From Saururus chinensis (taxonomy: Eukaryota > Streptophyta > Magnoliopsida > Piperales > Saururaceae), in contig CP141148.1 in NCBI GenBank assembly GCA_035235625.1, positions 4,087,001 through 4,151,000 on the forward strand: a stretch of 64,000 nucleotides of DNA. Reading direction: 5' to 3'. Shown piece after piece: positions 48,825-60,145 of this stretch. How positions within the stretch are numbered: position 1 is the first letter of the stretch; each line of letters begins with the position of its first letter. A program made the translations under genes and the position numbers. Below the pieces are notes generated by a model. It saw only the letters and a program-made list of their open reading frames with translations. It did not search any database and had not been told where the DNA came from.

Positions 48825-51800
48825 TGTCACACCCCGGCGATGCCCGAGCCGAGCCGAACCCGGTCCAAGGGCCGGTGAAGCGCGCGGGGGCGACAAAGGA
48901 AGATTGAGAAACGATCTAGCGGAAGACTTAACCCTAATTAACCACGGGCGATTAACAAAAATACGGAGTACGCACAATCCTTTGAGCAAGAGTAAATAAA
49001 AAGGGAAGGAAGAGTGTTGTTTATCACAAAGTAAACAACTAATCTCAAACCCACATGCTTAGTTAACTAAAGCCCACACTGGCTCAAATAAGTCTTAAGC
49101 AAACATAACAGTGAAATGTGACATAAATCCAAAACAAAGAACCCTACACAAAGGTTCTAAACATAAGCATAAAACTAAAGAAGATAAGTCACACAACGAT
49201 CTCCATGATCACATCCAAGCCATCTCTGACCTTTCATCAAAGAGGAGATCCTGTCTGTCTGCGTGTCGCACCACACAGCCCCAAATCAAAACACAAGAAA
49301 GAGGGGTGAGTTTAACAAACTCAGCAATGGTTTTTATTATATCACTAGCAACATCAAAAATACCATAGCATAGCAATATAGTCATTCAGATCAAAGATTT
49401 ACATGGTGCATCATTTTCTGATCACACATATACATCTCCTAACACTGCATCATAGTGCATAATCAACCTGCATGGATGTATCTCTAACATACATATTCCC
49501 ACATGCATCACATCAAAATCAACCTGAATGGATGTATCTCTATCATACATATTCCATCATGCATTATATCATCACAACCTCCATCAAGGAGTACACATTA
49601 ATGTCATACAGATGGGAGCATAGACAAGGCCACGAAGGTGTGTCATGATCCAAAATTCTACACAAGAATTAAAGAAAGATCGGGGTTGTCAATCCCTAAT
49701 GCTGCTCGCCCTGGACGATCCTGACCAAGGATGTCCCATTTTCACACAGAGAATATAGAGCAGGGGTGTTCGCCCAGGGACATCTCCTGCGGAGGGAAGA
49801 GCCCGAGTCCTCACACAGAGAACCCTCGAACACGTGGTAGCGGGGTGCACACGGCATACCACACTGGATTCTCAGGGTCTAGATGACACTTATAATAATA
49901 TTCTCAGAATCCGCAAGATAAGTACACAACGCGTCCCCACATAATCCCATTTAATTAGACTCAACCCAGGGAATGCACTCATTCCACACAGGAACTCAAA
50001 TCAAAATATGTCCTTTCGGACCAATCAACTTACGATTAATCTACGACCAATCAATCTAGCATACAATTTCACCACATTGCATCCAATCAGTCAAATTTGA
50101 TAAACCTCGATGAAGCCTCAATTTGAAATTCATTCTCATGATGCATGCAGCATGGTACATACATGGGCAAGGCATACATGAATCCTAATCCATGATAAGT
50201 GCTCTCATCAGCTCCTAATGCATCATTCATAATCACAATATTAAGCTTCAACATCATCATTTAACCCCCACATGTGTGTAACTAGTAGAAGCACTTCACT
50301 CAATGCATTTCAACATGCTTGAAATTAACTTACTACTACACTACACATATGAATTTCCATCTAAACATGAATTCCAGCGAAAATCAAAGAAGAAGAATCG
50401 TTGAAATCGTATCCCAATTCAAATCTCAACCACAAAGGCTAAACACATATAAAATCATTCATTTCATCCTTGAGTCATGGCATTCACCAACATTCACACC
50501 TCAACTAACCACATTCTATCATGACAAATCAGTCCAATAATAAGTTGTAGTCCTACTGAAAATATGCTTAACCAAAGGGAATCAACCATTCATAATTTTT
50601 AAGATGACAATTCCAACATCATGTCACAAAACATAAGTTATCCCACAAATTCCTAAGCATATATCTCAATTTTATAACCTCAATAGCATGCTTTTTCAGT
50701 AACATAACAAAACTTAAAATACACCACATTCATATGAAATTGGCAAGCTAAAGTGGAATCATCAAAATAAACATCATGCATTAGAACACCAATCTGTTGT
50801 GTAGCCGTTCGAACGCCCTTCAGGCCGTTCGATAGGTTAAACGTAAAAATTTGTAATTCACAGTTTGGCCGTTCGAATGCCCAGTAGGCCGTTCAATCGG
50901 CTGAACTGAAAAACTGTCATTCTGACAGTGTTGCCGTTCAAACGCCCAGAAGGGCCGTTCAAATGCCAACAAGGCAGAACTGGTCATCTTCTTCCTTTCG
51001 CAAATCCAAACCGAAACACCATTGATAACACTTCAAATCCACATCTAACTCCCTAATCATCATCAAAAGTCCTTCATGACTTCTAGAATATCAAACCATA
51101 TCATAATAATGCAAAACCCTAAGAAATCGGGATTAAATAATTTCATTTTCTAATCTTACCATTAACACTCCAAATTAAGTAATCTTCATTTGAAATAAGC
51201 CAAAAATCAAGAATTTTACCATGGATAAACTGAGATTTCGAAGACCCATTACCTCAACACTTGATTAAGCTCGGATTGGAGGGTCACCCTTCTTGAAATC
51301 CTTGAAAACACAATAAGTTTGAATTAAACTCCAATAGAAATCGATTTACCCAAGAAATCCCTAATTAAATCTTAAATCTAGGGCTTATTGATAGTAAAAA
51401 TCGAATTTTGAATGTTAGGGTTTATAGTAAAACACAAATCAGTAGCTTTTGAGGTCTAAAAATGAATTAAAACATGGGGAAATTAGCAGATTTGGAAGAG
51501 ATTAAGGAGAAGGCTAGGGCTTAGTGCTTAATTAGAGTAGGCTTACCTTAATCGGCTTCTAATCCGGGCCTAAGTGGGGTTTAGGCCAGACCTCCTTCCT
51601 TAGCCTATTCCCAAAAATGGAAATGACTCAGGTTTACCCTTTTATAGTAAGGGTTGGGGTATGCATGGGTAAGTTATGAGGTGTAAATAGGAAAAGTATG
51701 CTAAAAATGGGTATTTTACAAATTTAAGCACTAATTAAGCCTAATAAAATTCTAAAAATTTTTGTATGACCTTAAGTAGATGTCTAGGTTCATTCGACCC

Positions 51801-52068
51801 AAAAATTAAAATTTCGACGGTGGGGCCCACAGGGGTCCCGCCAAAACCCTAATTTTTGAAAAAATAGTAAAAATTCAGAAAAATTCCAAAAAATTATATT
51901 TGATTTAAAATCACTTAAAACTACTAATATTAAAGTTAATTTTGGTTAAAACTATCTTAAACACTATTTATTCACGAAATCGCCGAATAAATCAGAAAAT
52001 GCGTAAGTCTCACGATAATCAATAATTAAAGGAAACCAAAAACCGGTTTAGAGATGAGGGTCCTTACA
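48825..52068 (-). mobile_element. 3.2-kb solo LTR, copy 3 (LTR-X)
   Basis: It starts TGTCACACCCCGGCGATGCC on the plus strand and ends GAGGGTCCTTACA, collinear with copy 1 over its length. The flanks CTTGG and CTCAG match at three of five. It has two units of the tandem repeat and a GCCGTTCGAACGCCC cluster near 50,800-50,960. No coding capacity. Confidence 0.8.
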
Positions 52069-52524
52069 CTCAGAGTCATGTAACTCCCTCAAATTCTTGT
52101 AATATAATAATTTAAACAATAAAACACAATAATTCATGACTGGTATTTTTTATCTTCATTCAACATATATTATACTCTTGGCATCGTTTGACCATGCTAA
52201 AATTTATTATGTAGAAACTAAGTACATTCAATGATGTTAAAATTTTGTGTTGTGTCTAGGAATCCAACTTACTAAAATCATAATCATGTGTTTGGACAAT
52301 GCCAAAACTCTCCAAAATGTGAAGAATAAGTTTTAGTTATTTCTTTGATTGTGTTATAGTCATTGGACTTTCATGAAATTTTGTACAGTGATCATACTAG
52401 TTACATCATTCTTTCAAGGGTTTAGATTCCATATCAAGGTAAGATCTGGTTTGATCACAACAAATTCTGCAATTTAGACTATTATATGTCATTCTCAAAT
52501 AAACTTGAACTTCTTATGATGTAT
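52069..52524. other. Intergenic, nothing recognised
   Basis: AT-rich sequence with no supported gene. It is the continuation of the DNA left of LTR-X copy 3. Confidence 0.4.
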
Positions 52525-54114
52525 ACAAAGAAGGATGAAGCCTAAATTGGAAGTTGTTCAAAGTATCACGTCAAGTCCTTTTGAAGAGTCTTGTGTAAGA
52601 GTCCCTTTGAAATTGGACTTTATATCACTGGTCTGAATTTGCTTAGAGACTTGATGACGTGCTCATAATTCCTAGATTTTAGTTATAAGTTTATCATTAA
52701 ATTATATTATTTGTTAATCTTTATTTATGATTGGTAATTAAATTAGAAGTTAGGTATCTTCATTGTTAGGCTACTCAATGTCTCTCTTCTATATAGCTCT
52801 TGTAATTGAGACGTATGAGGTTTTTGTGGTGGTTTTTATTGTTTAAGATTTTCAATGATAGAGAATTGAATTCTCTTAGTTATTTTTTCCACAATATAGT
52901 GCTTTTTTTACGTGTTCGAGAGAAGTTTGATGTGGAAGATCAAGTTACCTATTAGCCGGATTCATTGACGAAATATCCTCTTTTCCAACCTGCATCGGTT
53001 GGTGGCCCTATGTAGGTTTTAGCAATGGATTTGCTCACAAGCACAACATAAGTATGTGTTCGTGATGTTGTAGCAGGGTCTCTATGGAAATCATTGTTGG
53101 AATGTCGTGTAGCATTTCATGATGATTTTTACCCCTTCAACGTGGTTGAGTTACATGAGGTACAAATGTTTTGGGTTGTGTTTTAGAGAAATCACATCAG
53201 AATTTGAAGAACGTACTTACAATTCTATCACTAATGCACACATCAAGTATTGTTATACCAATCCCCATGTTACCGACCAAAAAATTAGTGGTTGAAGTTC
53301 ATTTAGTATGCTTAGCGTCACTGCTCGTCTTATTGTTGCTCAGTGGTAAAGTTCAATCTCTTAAATTGCTACTAGATCGACCATCTACATGAGTATTTCA
53401 TATGCAGTTCGACCTATGTTTTAGTCCTACATGAGCTGAACTCTAATCGTGCATTGGGACGATGATGTTCTGAATTTGAGGGTGAATTCTTTCCAACTAG
53501 GGGAGAATGATGTAACCATGCAAGTGTCGTTCATAGCCTAACAAGCTGCACTACAAAAAATGAACACCATTCATGTAATACGTGAGGAATTGGATAGAGG
53601 GATCTACATGAGTTGTTGTGATTGGTGAGTCAAAAGAAGGTCAAAGCCTAAATTGGAAGTTGTTCAAAGTATCACGTTAAGTCCTTTTGAAGACACTTGT
53701 GCAAGAGTCCCTTTAAAACTAGACTTTATATCCTTGGTTTGGGATTTGCTTAGAGACTTGTTGACATAATAATTAATCCTAGATTTTAACTATTAGTTTA
53801 TCATTTGGATATATTCTTTGTTATTCTTTATTTATGATTGGCTGTTGAATTAGAAGTAAGTATATTCATTGTTAGGCCACTCTATCACTACTCTAGGTCT
53901 CTCTTCTATATAGCTCTTGTAATTGAGACGCATAAGGTTTTTATGGCAGTTTCTATTGTTTGAGATTTGCAATAATAGTGAATTGAATTCTTTTAGTTAT
54001 TTCCCCCGCAATATAGTTCTTTCTCTACATGTTCAAGAGAAGTCTTGACGTGGAAGGTCAAGTTACCTGTTAGCTAGATGATGGATGAAACATCCTCTTT
54101 TCTGCCCTACATCA
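52525..54114 (+). mobile_element. Internally deleted Ty3/gypsy element with two LTRs
   Basis: Two direct repeats (about 52,525-52,996 and 53,511-54,114) begin alike from GCCTAAATTGGAAGTTGTTC and end near CCTGCATC and CCTACATCA. The second starts TGTAACCATGC directly after a polypurine tract AGGGGAGAATGA. Before it the plus strand reads WDDDVLNLRVNSFQLGEND, the usual C-terminal end of gypsy polyproteins (LRxNxFQxGEND). The internal region is only about 514 bp and the first LTR lacks its first 130 bp, so almost the whole coding part is gone. Confidence 0.75.
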
Positions 54115-54124
54115 ATGGCGTACA

Positions 54125-54420
54125 CATTAGTTACCCATTACCTGGATAATCAATGAAATGTCCTCTTTTATAGCCTACATCAACAACTTTACACGCTAGT
54201 ACATATTAGCGTAAGCATCACATGCAAGTGCACGTTAGTGTAAGTATAAGTATCACTTACACTAACGTGTGCTAGCGTGTGTACCACGGATCTGAAATAT
54301 CAACTGCTCTCATGCATACCTTACACTAGGCTCATTGCCAAAGAGGAACATAAAAAACTCTTCCCAAGATATGACCTTATAAATTAAAAATTACAGAATG
54401 TAAAAAGTAAGGCCCGTGTT
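54125..54420. repeat. Repeat with inverted GTTAGTGTAAG/CTTACACTAAC words
   Basis: GTGCACGTTAGTGTAAGTAT is followed after a few bases by CACTTACACTAACGTGTGC, giving a near-perfect hairpin at 54,228-54,265. The right part matches the repeat at 37,310-37,440 in inverse orientation. Confidence 0.55.
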
Positions 54421-55974
54421 TAGATGAACAACAAGTATCAAGCTAACACATGACAACCATTTAAAAGAATATCATTTAAATCAGTATAAGGGTTTTAGTA
54501 TAATACATGGTTTTACTAAAATACACCCTCACTACATGCCAATTTAAACCTATATCTAAGGGTTTTTATAAGAAATATGAAGACAATATAGAAAGTTTTA
54601 TAAAAATTTGTTTGTCACCCTTGGTGCTTTATACATTCATATGATTACCTAGTATGGTAAAGCTTTGTGAAAAGAAATAGTAATGCTTAGGATACTTTGA
54701 CTGCTTTGGTTTATGAAACAAAAATGGTACCACATTTTCTCCGTTGTATTTGCGAAAAACTTTCCAAAACATGGGGCGTTACATGAGGAGTCTTCAAAGA
54801 CCTCAAATAAGAAAGGAAATTAGAAGAGCGGTTGTAGGTTGAGCAAGAAATTATGATTGCCTGTTTTTTAGGCAAGTTTTTGTTTCCTTTGCACCAATGT
54901 GGTTTTAGTTTTGTGGCCTCCTCCAAGGCTCTAGGCTTGGGAAGGTATTCTTGTAAAATTGGATCTCATGTACTCTTCTTTTGAGCTTTGCTCTTTAATG
55001 GGTTTTAATTATAAAAAATAAAAAGGATGGTGTAGCGGTCACAAGAACAACTAGCTAGAGTGAATACATATTGACATATGTCTAAATGATTAAATTATAA
55101 AGCGAGGATTAGACTGGAAGAAGAAGAACTTAGTAAGGAAAATTTTTTGATGTCTCTCAATGTGTATAGTGAGCATTTGTGATATTTTATATACAACGAA
55201 CTAATGAATGTGAAAGAAATATCACAAGATAGTAGAACATGTACAAAACTCCGTTACAAGGGGATGGGTCCGATTGGAAGAGCTGAGATTTCTTAATATG
55301 CTTAATAAATAAAAAATATTTTTTTGACCTGTCAGTGATTATGGTACATAAGGGTCACAACATATGATACATAGAGCATAGTACATAGCTACTAGATGGC
55401 TATGCTAGGACTATGCCATGTAGCCATGTACCATGCTAAAACCAATATAGAACGTGTGTCACCACCTGAAACAAGAAAAATATTGTTGACCCCCAAATTA
55501 GCTTTTGTATGTTTTGCTTACACTTTAGAGTGTGGCTATTGAAGTGGAGAAGAATTGGAATGTACACTTAGAATTCAGCGGGTATTTAAACATAACACAT
55601 GAAAATTTTTGTCGTGTGAATTATGGAAACAAAGTGCAAATAAATTCATGTAAAAAACTCGATCGTGCACGCTTGTTCTTGCAAAATAAAGTTCTGTTTC
55701 TGTTTGAACAATCAGTCTTCATCGTTGGGAGGGATTACAACACATGATCCAAAGTTTTAAAGATATATAATTTTCATCCCATCAGCTTTTTTTATCTAAC
55801 ATCAAGACGAGCTATTGTACAAATATACATCTAAGTCTCATATTGTATATACAATATAGACGCTCTAATTTCAACAAATAAATTCAATAAAATTAATGAA
55901 CACTTTCCTAAGCTCTACGTTACCACGACCCATAATATGAAACAATCAAAAACTACATGCAATAATCCAAGTGT
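54421..55974. other. Intergenic, nothing recognised
   Basis: No gene was recognised. The 71-residue frame at 55,532-55,747 begins with GTG rather than ATG and resembles nothing known to me. Confidence 0.4.
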
Positions 55975-56507
55975 TTATTGTCGTCCCAGCCTCATCTTTG
56001 ACTGCTTAATCTCACCTAAAGTCATGAGCTTGGGACCGCCACCTTTTGGGCTAGGCCCGGACGCCTTAATTCCACCAACAGCAGTCACAAGCTTGTGCCA
56101 ACCACCACCTGGGCTTGGCCCAGAGTTCTTGGCCCACCGAGCATATCAGCATTCACGTCGGCATGGCCGTCACCACCTGAGCTCTGACCGGAGTTCTTAA
56201 TCCCACCCAGAGTTGCGGCGTCCACGTACGAGTGGCCGGGGCCTTTCGGGCTCGGCCCGGAGTCCTTAATCCCTCCCAGAGTGCTTATGTCAGTGAACTT
56301 GTGGCCACCACCACCTGGACTTGGGCCGGAGTTCTTCATCCCATCCAAGACGAGGCCCCTGATCACCCCCAATGTTAATTCATCAGCTACAGCAACGGTT
56401 TCCTGCTCAGAAGGGGGAAATGGCCGGGAGTAAACAGAAGTGAAAGAACTAGAGAACAGGAAAAGAGAGACTTGCAGAACAAGAAGAGACACCATGTTTG
56501 GAGCCAT
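55975..56507 (-). pseudogene. Gene C: A-type SGPS precursor with a one-base deletion
   Basis: Copy of gene A. The ATG at 56,507 starts MAPNMVSLLVLQVSLFLFSS, a signal peptide ending near VYS. Three repeats follow: SGPSPGGGGH, SGPSPKGPGH and a degenerate SGQSSGGDGH. After NADMLGG the frame shifts and ends at 56,085, giving 140 residues. Against gene A, one base is missing near 56,130 (GTTCTTGGCCC versus GTGCTTGACTCC). In the old frame two more SGPSP repeats and the ending MRLG can be read, to a stop at 55,975. The interval is 533 bp, one short of a multiple of three and one codon longer than gene A when counted. An upstream in-frame ATG (56,555) falls before the expected transcript start. It could still be expressed as a three-repeat precursor, so pseudogene status is likely but not certain. 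Confidence 0.8.
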
Positions 56508-56574
56508 GAGTTCTATCCTCAGTACTGCGTAGGCAATAGTACTATGGCAATGCAATTGACACCCTAAGCTGGTG

Positions 56575-56583
56575 TATTTATAG
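56575..56583 (-). promoter_or_regulatory. TATA box of gene C
   Basis: CTATAAATA on the minus strand in the context CTATAAATACACCAGC, almost identical to gene A, 68 bp upstream of the ATG. The promoter core is intact although the coding frame is broken. Confidence 0.7.
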
Positions 56584-56627
56584 ATTGTTCGTTGTAAATG
56601 GTGGGCGGAGATTCATGTAGCTGACCG

Positions 56628-58170
56628 TTGGAAATTGGGTTAGGCACGTTCAGAAATATGGGCGCAGCGCCCTCGTCACCCTTTCCGCCACTTTCTTGCA
56701 TTAGCGGAAAAGGAAGATTGGGAGGAAGCATCTCATCAAGATAGAGCATGGAACTGAGCGCAAGAAGGGTCAAGAGTTCTCTATGACTTGTGGTGGGGAG
56801 CCATCTTAGAAGTATCTCTTCCATAGTCTGATTTGCTTTATTGGTTTGGAAAGGAGGGTTGATGGTTGGAAGGAATAAGGGAGATCTTCTGGTCAACTTT
56901 CGGTCCTTCCTGTTCAGGTGGGTCCAACGGTGAATGGCCTGAAAATCCTGACTAGGTGGCCACCGGCGGCCGTGGATTGCACTTGGAAATTGGTCGTTGT
57001 GTATGGCTTCGAGTGGTGTATATTAATGTGGGGAAAATGACAGACACCCAATGAATGAATAGGCCATCCTAATTCCTAAGCGTAGAGGACAAGCAAAACC
57101 CAACGAGATAGCGAAAGGGCATTGAGGATTTACGAGGCAATTAATTAGCCAACTCACCCCGCTTATACATACTCACAATAATAGACGATGGATCTTCAGC
57201 AACCGTGTTAAAGAGTTAGGTTCGCTAAAAGAGAATGGTTCTACCACGTGACTCTTTATATGTTTATTTATTATTTGACACCTTAACTAAACTCAATACC
57301 TGAAATAATTACTCATGTTTAGACACCATAAAATTGTTAAAATATGTTAAATAGTAAATAAACAGAAAATTATATGAATAATATTAAAAATAAAATATTT
57401 ACTAAACTATTAGAAAGATAAAAGATTATTAAAATAGTATTTATTTTTGCAACATAAGTGTTGCGCTTACATGACTTATTTTTAAAAAAATTAATAATTT
57501 TATCCTTTAAAAGGACAAAATCACTATTGAATGGCAAATGATGAAATCACTTTTTATAATAATTTTATCCTTTAAAGGATAAATCACTATTTAATCATAA
57601 GTTTATCCTTGATCACTATTAAATAGTAATTTGTTCTTTGATTTTGTTTTTGTAAAGGATAAAATTATGATAAAATCACTAAAAAATATTAAAATAAAGC
57701 CATGCAGGTGCCTATGTGGTAAAAGTAATACTATTTTGATAAATATTTTCATCTTCATACTATTTCAGTAAATATTTTATTTTTTAATATTATTTATATG
57801 ATTTTTTCTAAATAAACCTATGCACCGACATGACCTTTGAAACAATTCTATTTGATAATTCTCTGGTGGAGTAATGACTTAGAGTGGAGTAACTAAAATA
57901 GCTGGTGATAAACTCCTCATCGATAGCCTACTATTCATGTGGGCTTTTGAAGATTGTGCTGGACTTTATGAAACAGGAAACGATAGTTTAGTTGTGTAAA
58001 ACTGCCCAACCTAATTAACCACATATAAAATTAAGCTATTCTTATGGTTGCCGGGGCTGACCATGGGGATGATTGTAGCATTAATTAGGAACTGATCATG
58101 AAGATGGTGTTGCAAAATTAAATGTTTGGAGTGCATTGTTACTTATTCGAATTTATATCATCTCACTTGC
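56628..58170. repeat. Duplicated upstream segment of gene C
   Basis: It begins with TTGGAAATTGGGTTAGGCA and continues through blocks shared with genes A, B and D to GGTGTTGCAAAATTAAATGT near 58,110. It is interrupted by the inverted-repeat MITE at 57,330-57,830. The W-box core of gene A is CTGACC here (56,621). No coding region is supported. Confidence 0.65.
57330..57830. mobile_element. MITE with long inverted-repeat arms
   Basis: The left arm (about 57,345-57,450) contains ATATGAATAATATTAAAAAT and AAATATTTACTAAA. The right arm (57,722-57,830) is its inverse (TTTCAGTAAATATTTTATTT, AATATTATTTATATGA). Arms are about 95 bp around an AT-rich core holding TTTATCCTTTAAAGGATAAA. Genes A and B lack it, so it entered after the duplication. 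Confidence 0.6.
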
Positions 58171-59597
58171 ATTAATCAATTTGATTGGATAATGGCAGTA
58201 AGCCTTTGAACTTGTTAATCTGGCTGCACTAGGTTACATGTCCGCCCATGGTATCTAACTATATATTCTGTATCCGTTGAATCCCCAAAATTTAAAAAAT
58301 GGGGGCGTCAAATATCAACATGAGCAATTGATAATAACTATTTATTAGCATTAAAAGGTGGTCATACTTTCCATGAACAAATTATATTAATTAGGTGCTT
58401 TATTGAAAGCAAACATAAATATTCAGCCATACAAGAAATGGGGGTAGGATTAAAAGCTGTTGCTGCTTATAAAGAATGAATCATATCATTGTTGGGTTCA
58501 GCATTGCTGCTTTTTATTGTGACTCTATGTCTAAAAAAATATTTTTTTGTTTTTGTCTTGTAACTAAACCCTATAACTAAAGGATAGTGATATACACCCA
58601 AAGAATCTATCCAATAAACCTTCTTAACTAGGTTTTGCCTAGGACATATGTGTAGGGTTCAAACAAGGCTGGTTTATATGTTCTATCCAACCAAAACCTA
58701 CTTAGAGAGGGTTTAGACAGGGTTTGGTTGATAGATTCCTTAGGTGATTATCATTTTCTATAGTGATATCTAGATATAATTCTAAATTAGATCGATTGGA
58801 TACCTTACATGAAACCGTGACCTATAAAAGGACGAACTTCATCATTACCATCTCCCACAAAGAAGAGTTTTTTTATGCTGCCAGCTTAGCGTAAGGTACC
58901 TATAGGAGCTGTTGATATTTCATATTACTGTCGTACACGCTACATGCTAGTGAACATTAGCATAAGAAAAATTTACGTTAATATGAGTAAATGAATGGCT
59001 GCCTTGCATAAGGTACGAAGTAAGTTTTAGTAGATAGGCTCGTGACTCGTGAGATTATACCCAATCTCATGCCATGTCAATATCATACCAACAGTAGTTG
59101 AGCATGTGAAACATTTCACCAAGACCCATACAAAATGGCATTAATATTCACATTCGATAAGAGTTTCTTCCACGGCCAAACTCTCCATCTGATCACTCCA
59201 ATGTCATTCTCCTTCTGATTGGCAATCCACTGACTTATTCGGAAAAAGAAATGAGTCTAAAACGAACCAGCTTACATTAATTTCCTTATCAAGCTAGTGG
59301 AACAAGTTATGCATCTTCTCCAGAAAGTCCACCCTCATGCCTCTATTTAAGACTTCAACACCTCAAATTCCATAAGAAATAAATACCAAGTCTTCTTTAT
59401 TTTTTTTGTAATTATGCCAGATATGCATGCGTCACTAGACATAGTACAGAATGAATCATTGAATTCATGTGACAAAGATGTTAGCATTTGTCACGAGAAA
59501 TGTGAAAAAAGAAAAGAACAATGAATACAAGTAAAAAATGAATCATATCCCACAAAAACATGTGGAGTACAAGAAGGAAAAGAATAATAATCGGCCG
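58171..59597. repeat. C-D intergenic DNA and 3' flank of gene D
   Basis: From about 58,300 this matches the A-B intergenic DNA (10,430-11,622 plus 37,441-37,690) and the flank of relic E. A relative of the CACGCTAGC repeat sits at 58,918-59,050. No gene was recognised. Confidence 0.6.
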
Positions 59598-60029
59598 TCA
59601 CAGGTGCACATCATCCACCTTCGCATGGCCAGCTCCTGGGCTGGATCCGGAGTCCTTGATCCCCTTAATGCTGTCTACATTTGCGTACTTAGGACCCCCG
59701 CCGTGTGTGAAAGAGTTCCCAGCGCCAGGACTAGGACCAGAGTCTTTCATTCCGCCAAGTGGGTACTTTGCAGGGAATCCAGTCTCCTCTCCATCACTGT
59801 GTGCGTTCCCTTGTCCGGGGCTGGGCCCAGAGTCCTTCAACCCACCAAGAAAATAGCCGTTGATATGTGCATGGTTGTCTCCTGGACTTGGCCCGGAGTC
59901 CTTTACCGCGCCCAAAGAGAGGCCATCGACGATCTCTCTGAGAAACGGGGTGAATGGTCTGGCGTGGGCAGGGCTCAAAACAGAGCTGAACAAGATGGGG
60001 AGGAGAAGAAGATGAAGAAAAAGCTTCAT
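59598..60029 (-). CDS. Gene D: secreted precursor with four SGPS repeats (B-type)
   Basis: An intronless 143-residue precursor and close copy of gene B. The signal peptide is MKLFLHLLLLPILFSSVLSP with a cut after AHA. RPFTPFLREIVDGL follows, then cores at 45 (SGPSPGDNH), 67 (SGPSPGQGN), 97 (SGPSPGAGN) and 127 (SGSSPGAGH). The fourth has Ser in place of the first Pro, the best conserved position of PIP-type peptides, so this copy may no longer signal. The first three keep SGPSPG but two end in GN instead of GH. The ATG at 60,029 aligns with the start of gene B; a GTG two codons upstream is not a start. TATA box 108 bp upstream. The gene lies 3.1 kb from gene C in the same order as the original B-A pair. 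Confidence 0.85.
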   Translation of the reverse strand: MKLFLHLLLLPILFSSVLSPAHARPFTPFLREIVDGLSLGAVKDSGPSPGDNHAHINGYFLGGLKDSGPSPGQGNAHSDGEETGFPAKYPLGGMKDSGPSPGAGNSFTHGGGPKYANVDSIKGIKDSGSSPGAGHAKVDDVHL

Positions 60030-60136
60030 GGTCACCTGAGTGCTATGCCTAAGCTTGGAGATTGCTAGCTATGAGATTAAGAGCAGGAACAGCTTGAAAT
60101 GATTAGTACGTCTTGCTACTGAAAATGGATTTGTAG

Positions 60137-60145
60137 AATTTATAG
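60137..60145 (-). promoter_or_regulatory. TATA box of gene D
   Basis: CTATAAATT on the minus strand in the context CGCCACTATAAATTC, matching the CACCACTATAAATAC of gene B. Confidence 0.7.

Noticed and set aside
55532-55747. 71-codon frame
   Set aside because: Begins with GTG, has no promoter or homologue that I recognise, and is not conserved near gene A.
56564-56896. 110-codon frame upstream of gene C, partly similar to a frame upstream of gene A (9065-9271)
   Set aside because: It spans the TATA box and promoter. The similarity reflects duplicated promoter DNA, and the residues differ non-conservatively.
60030-60035. Two-codon extension of gene D
   Set aside because: The first codon is GTG, not ATG; the conserved start is at 60,029.
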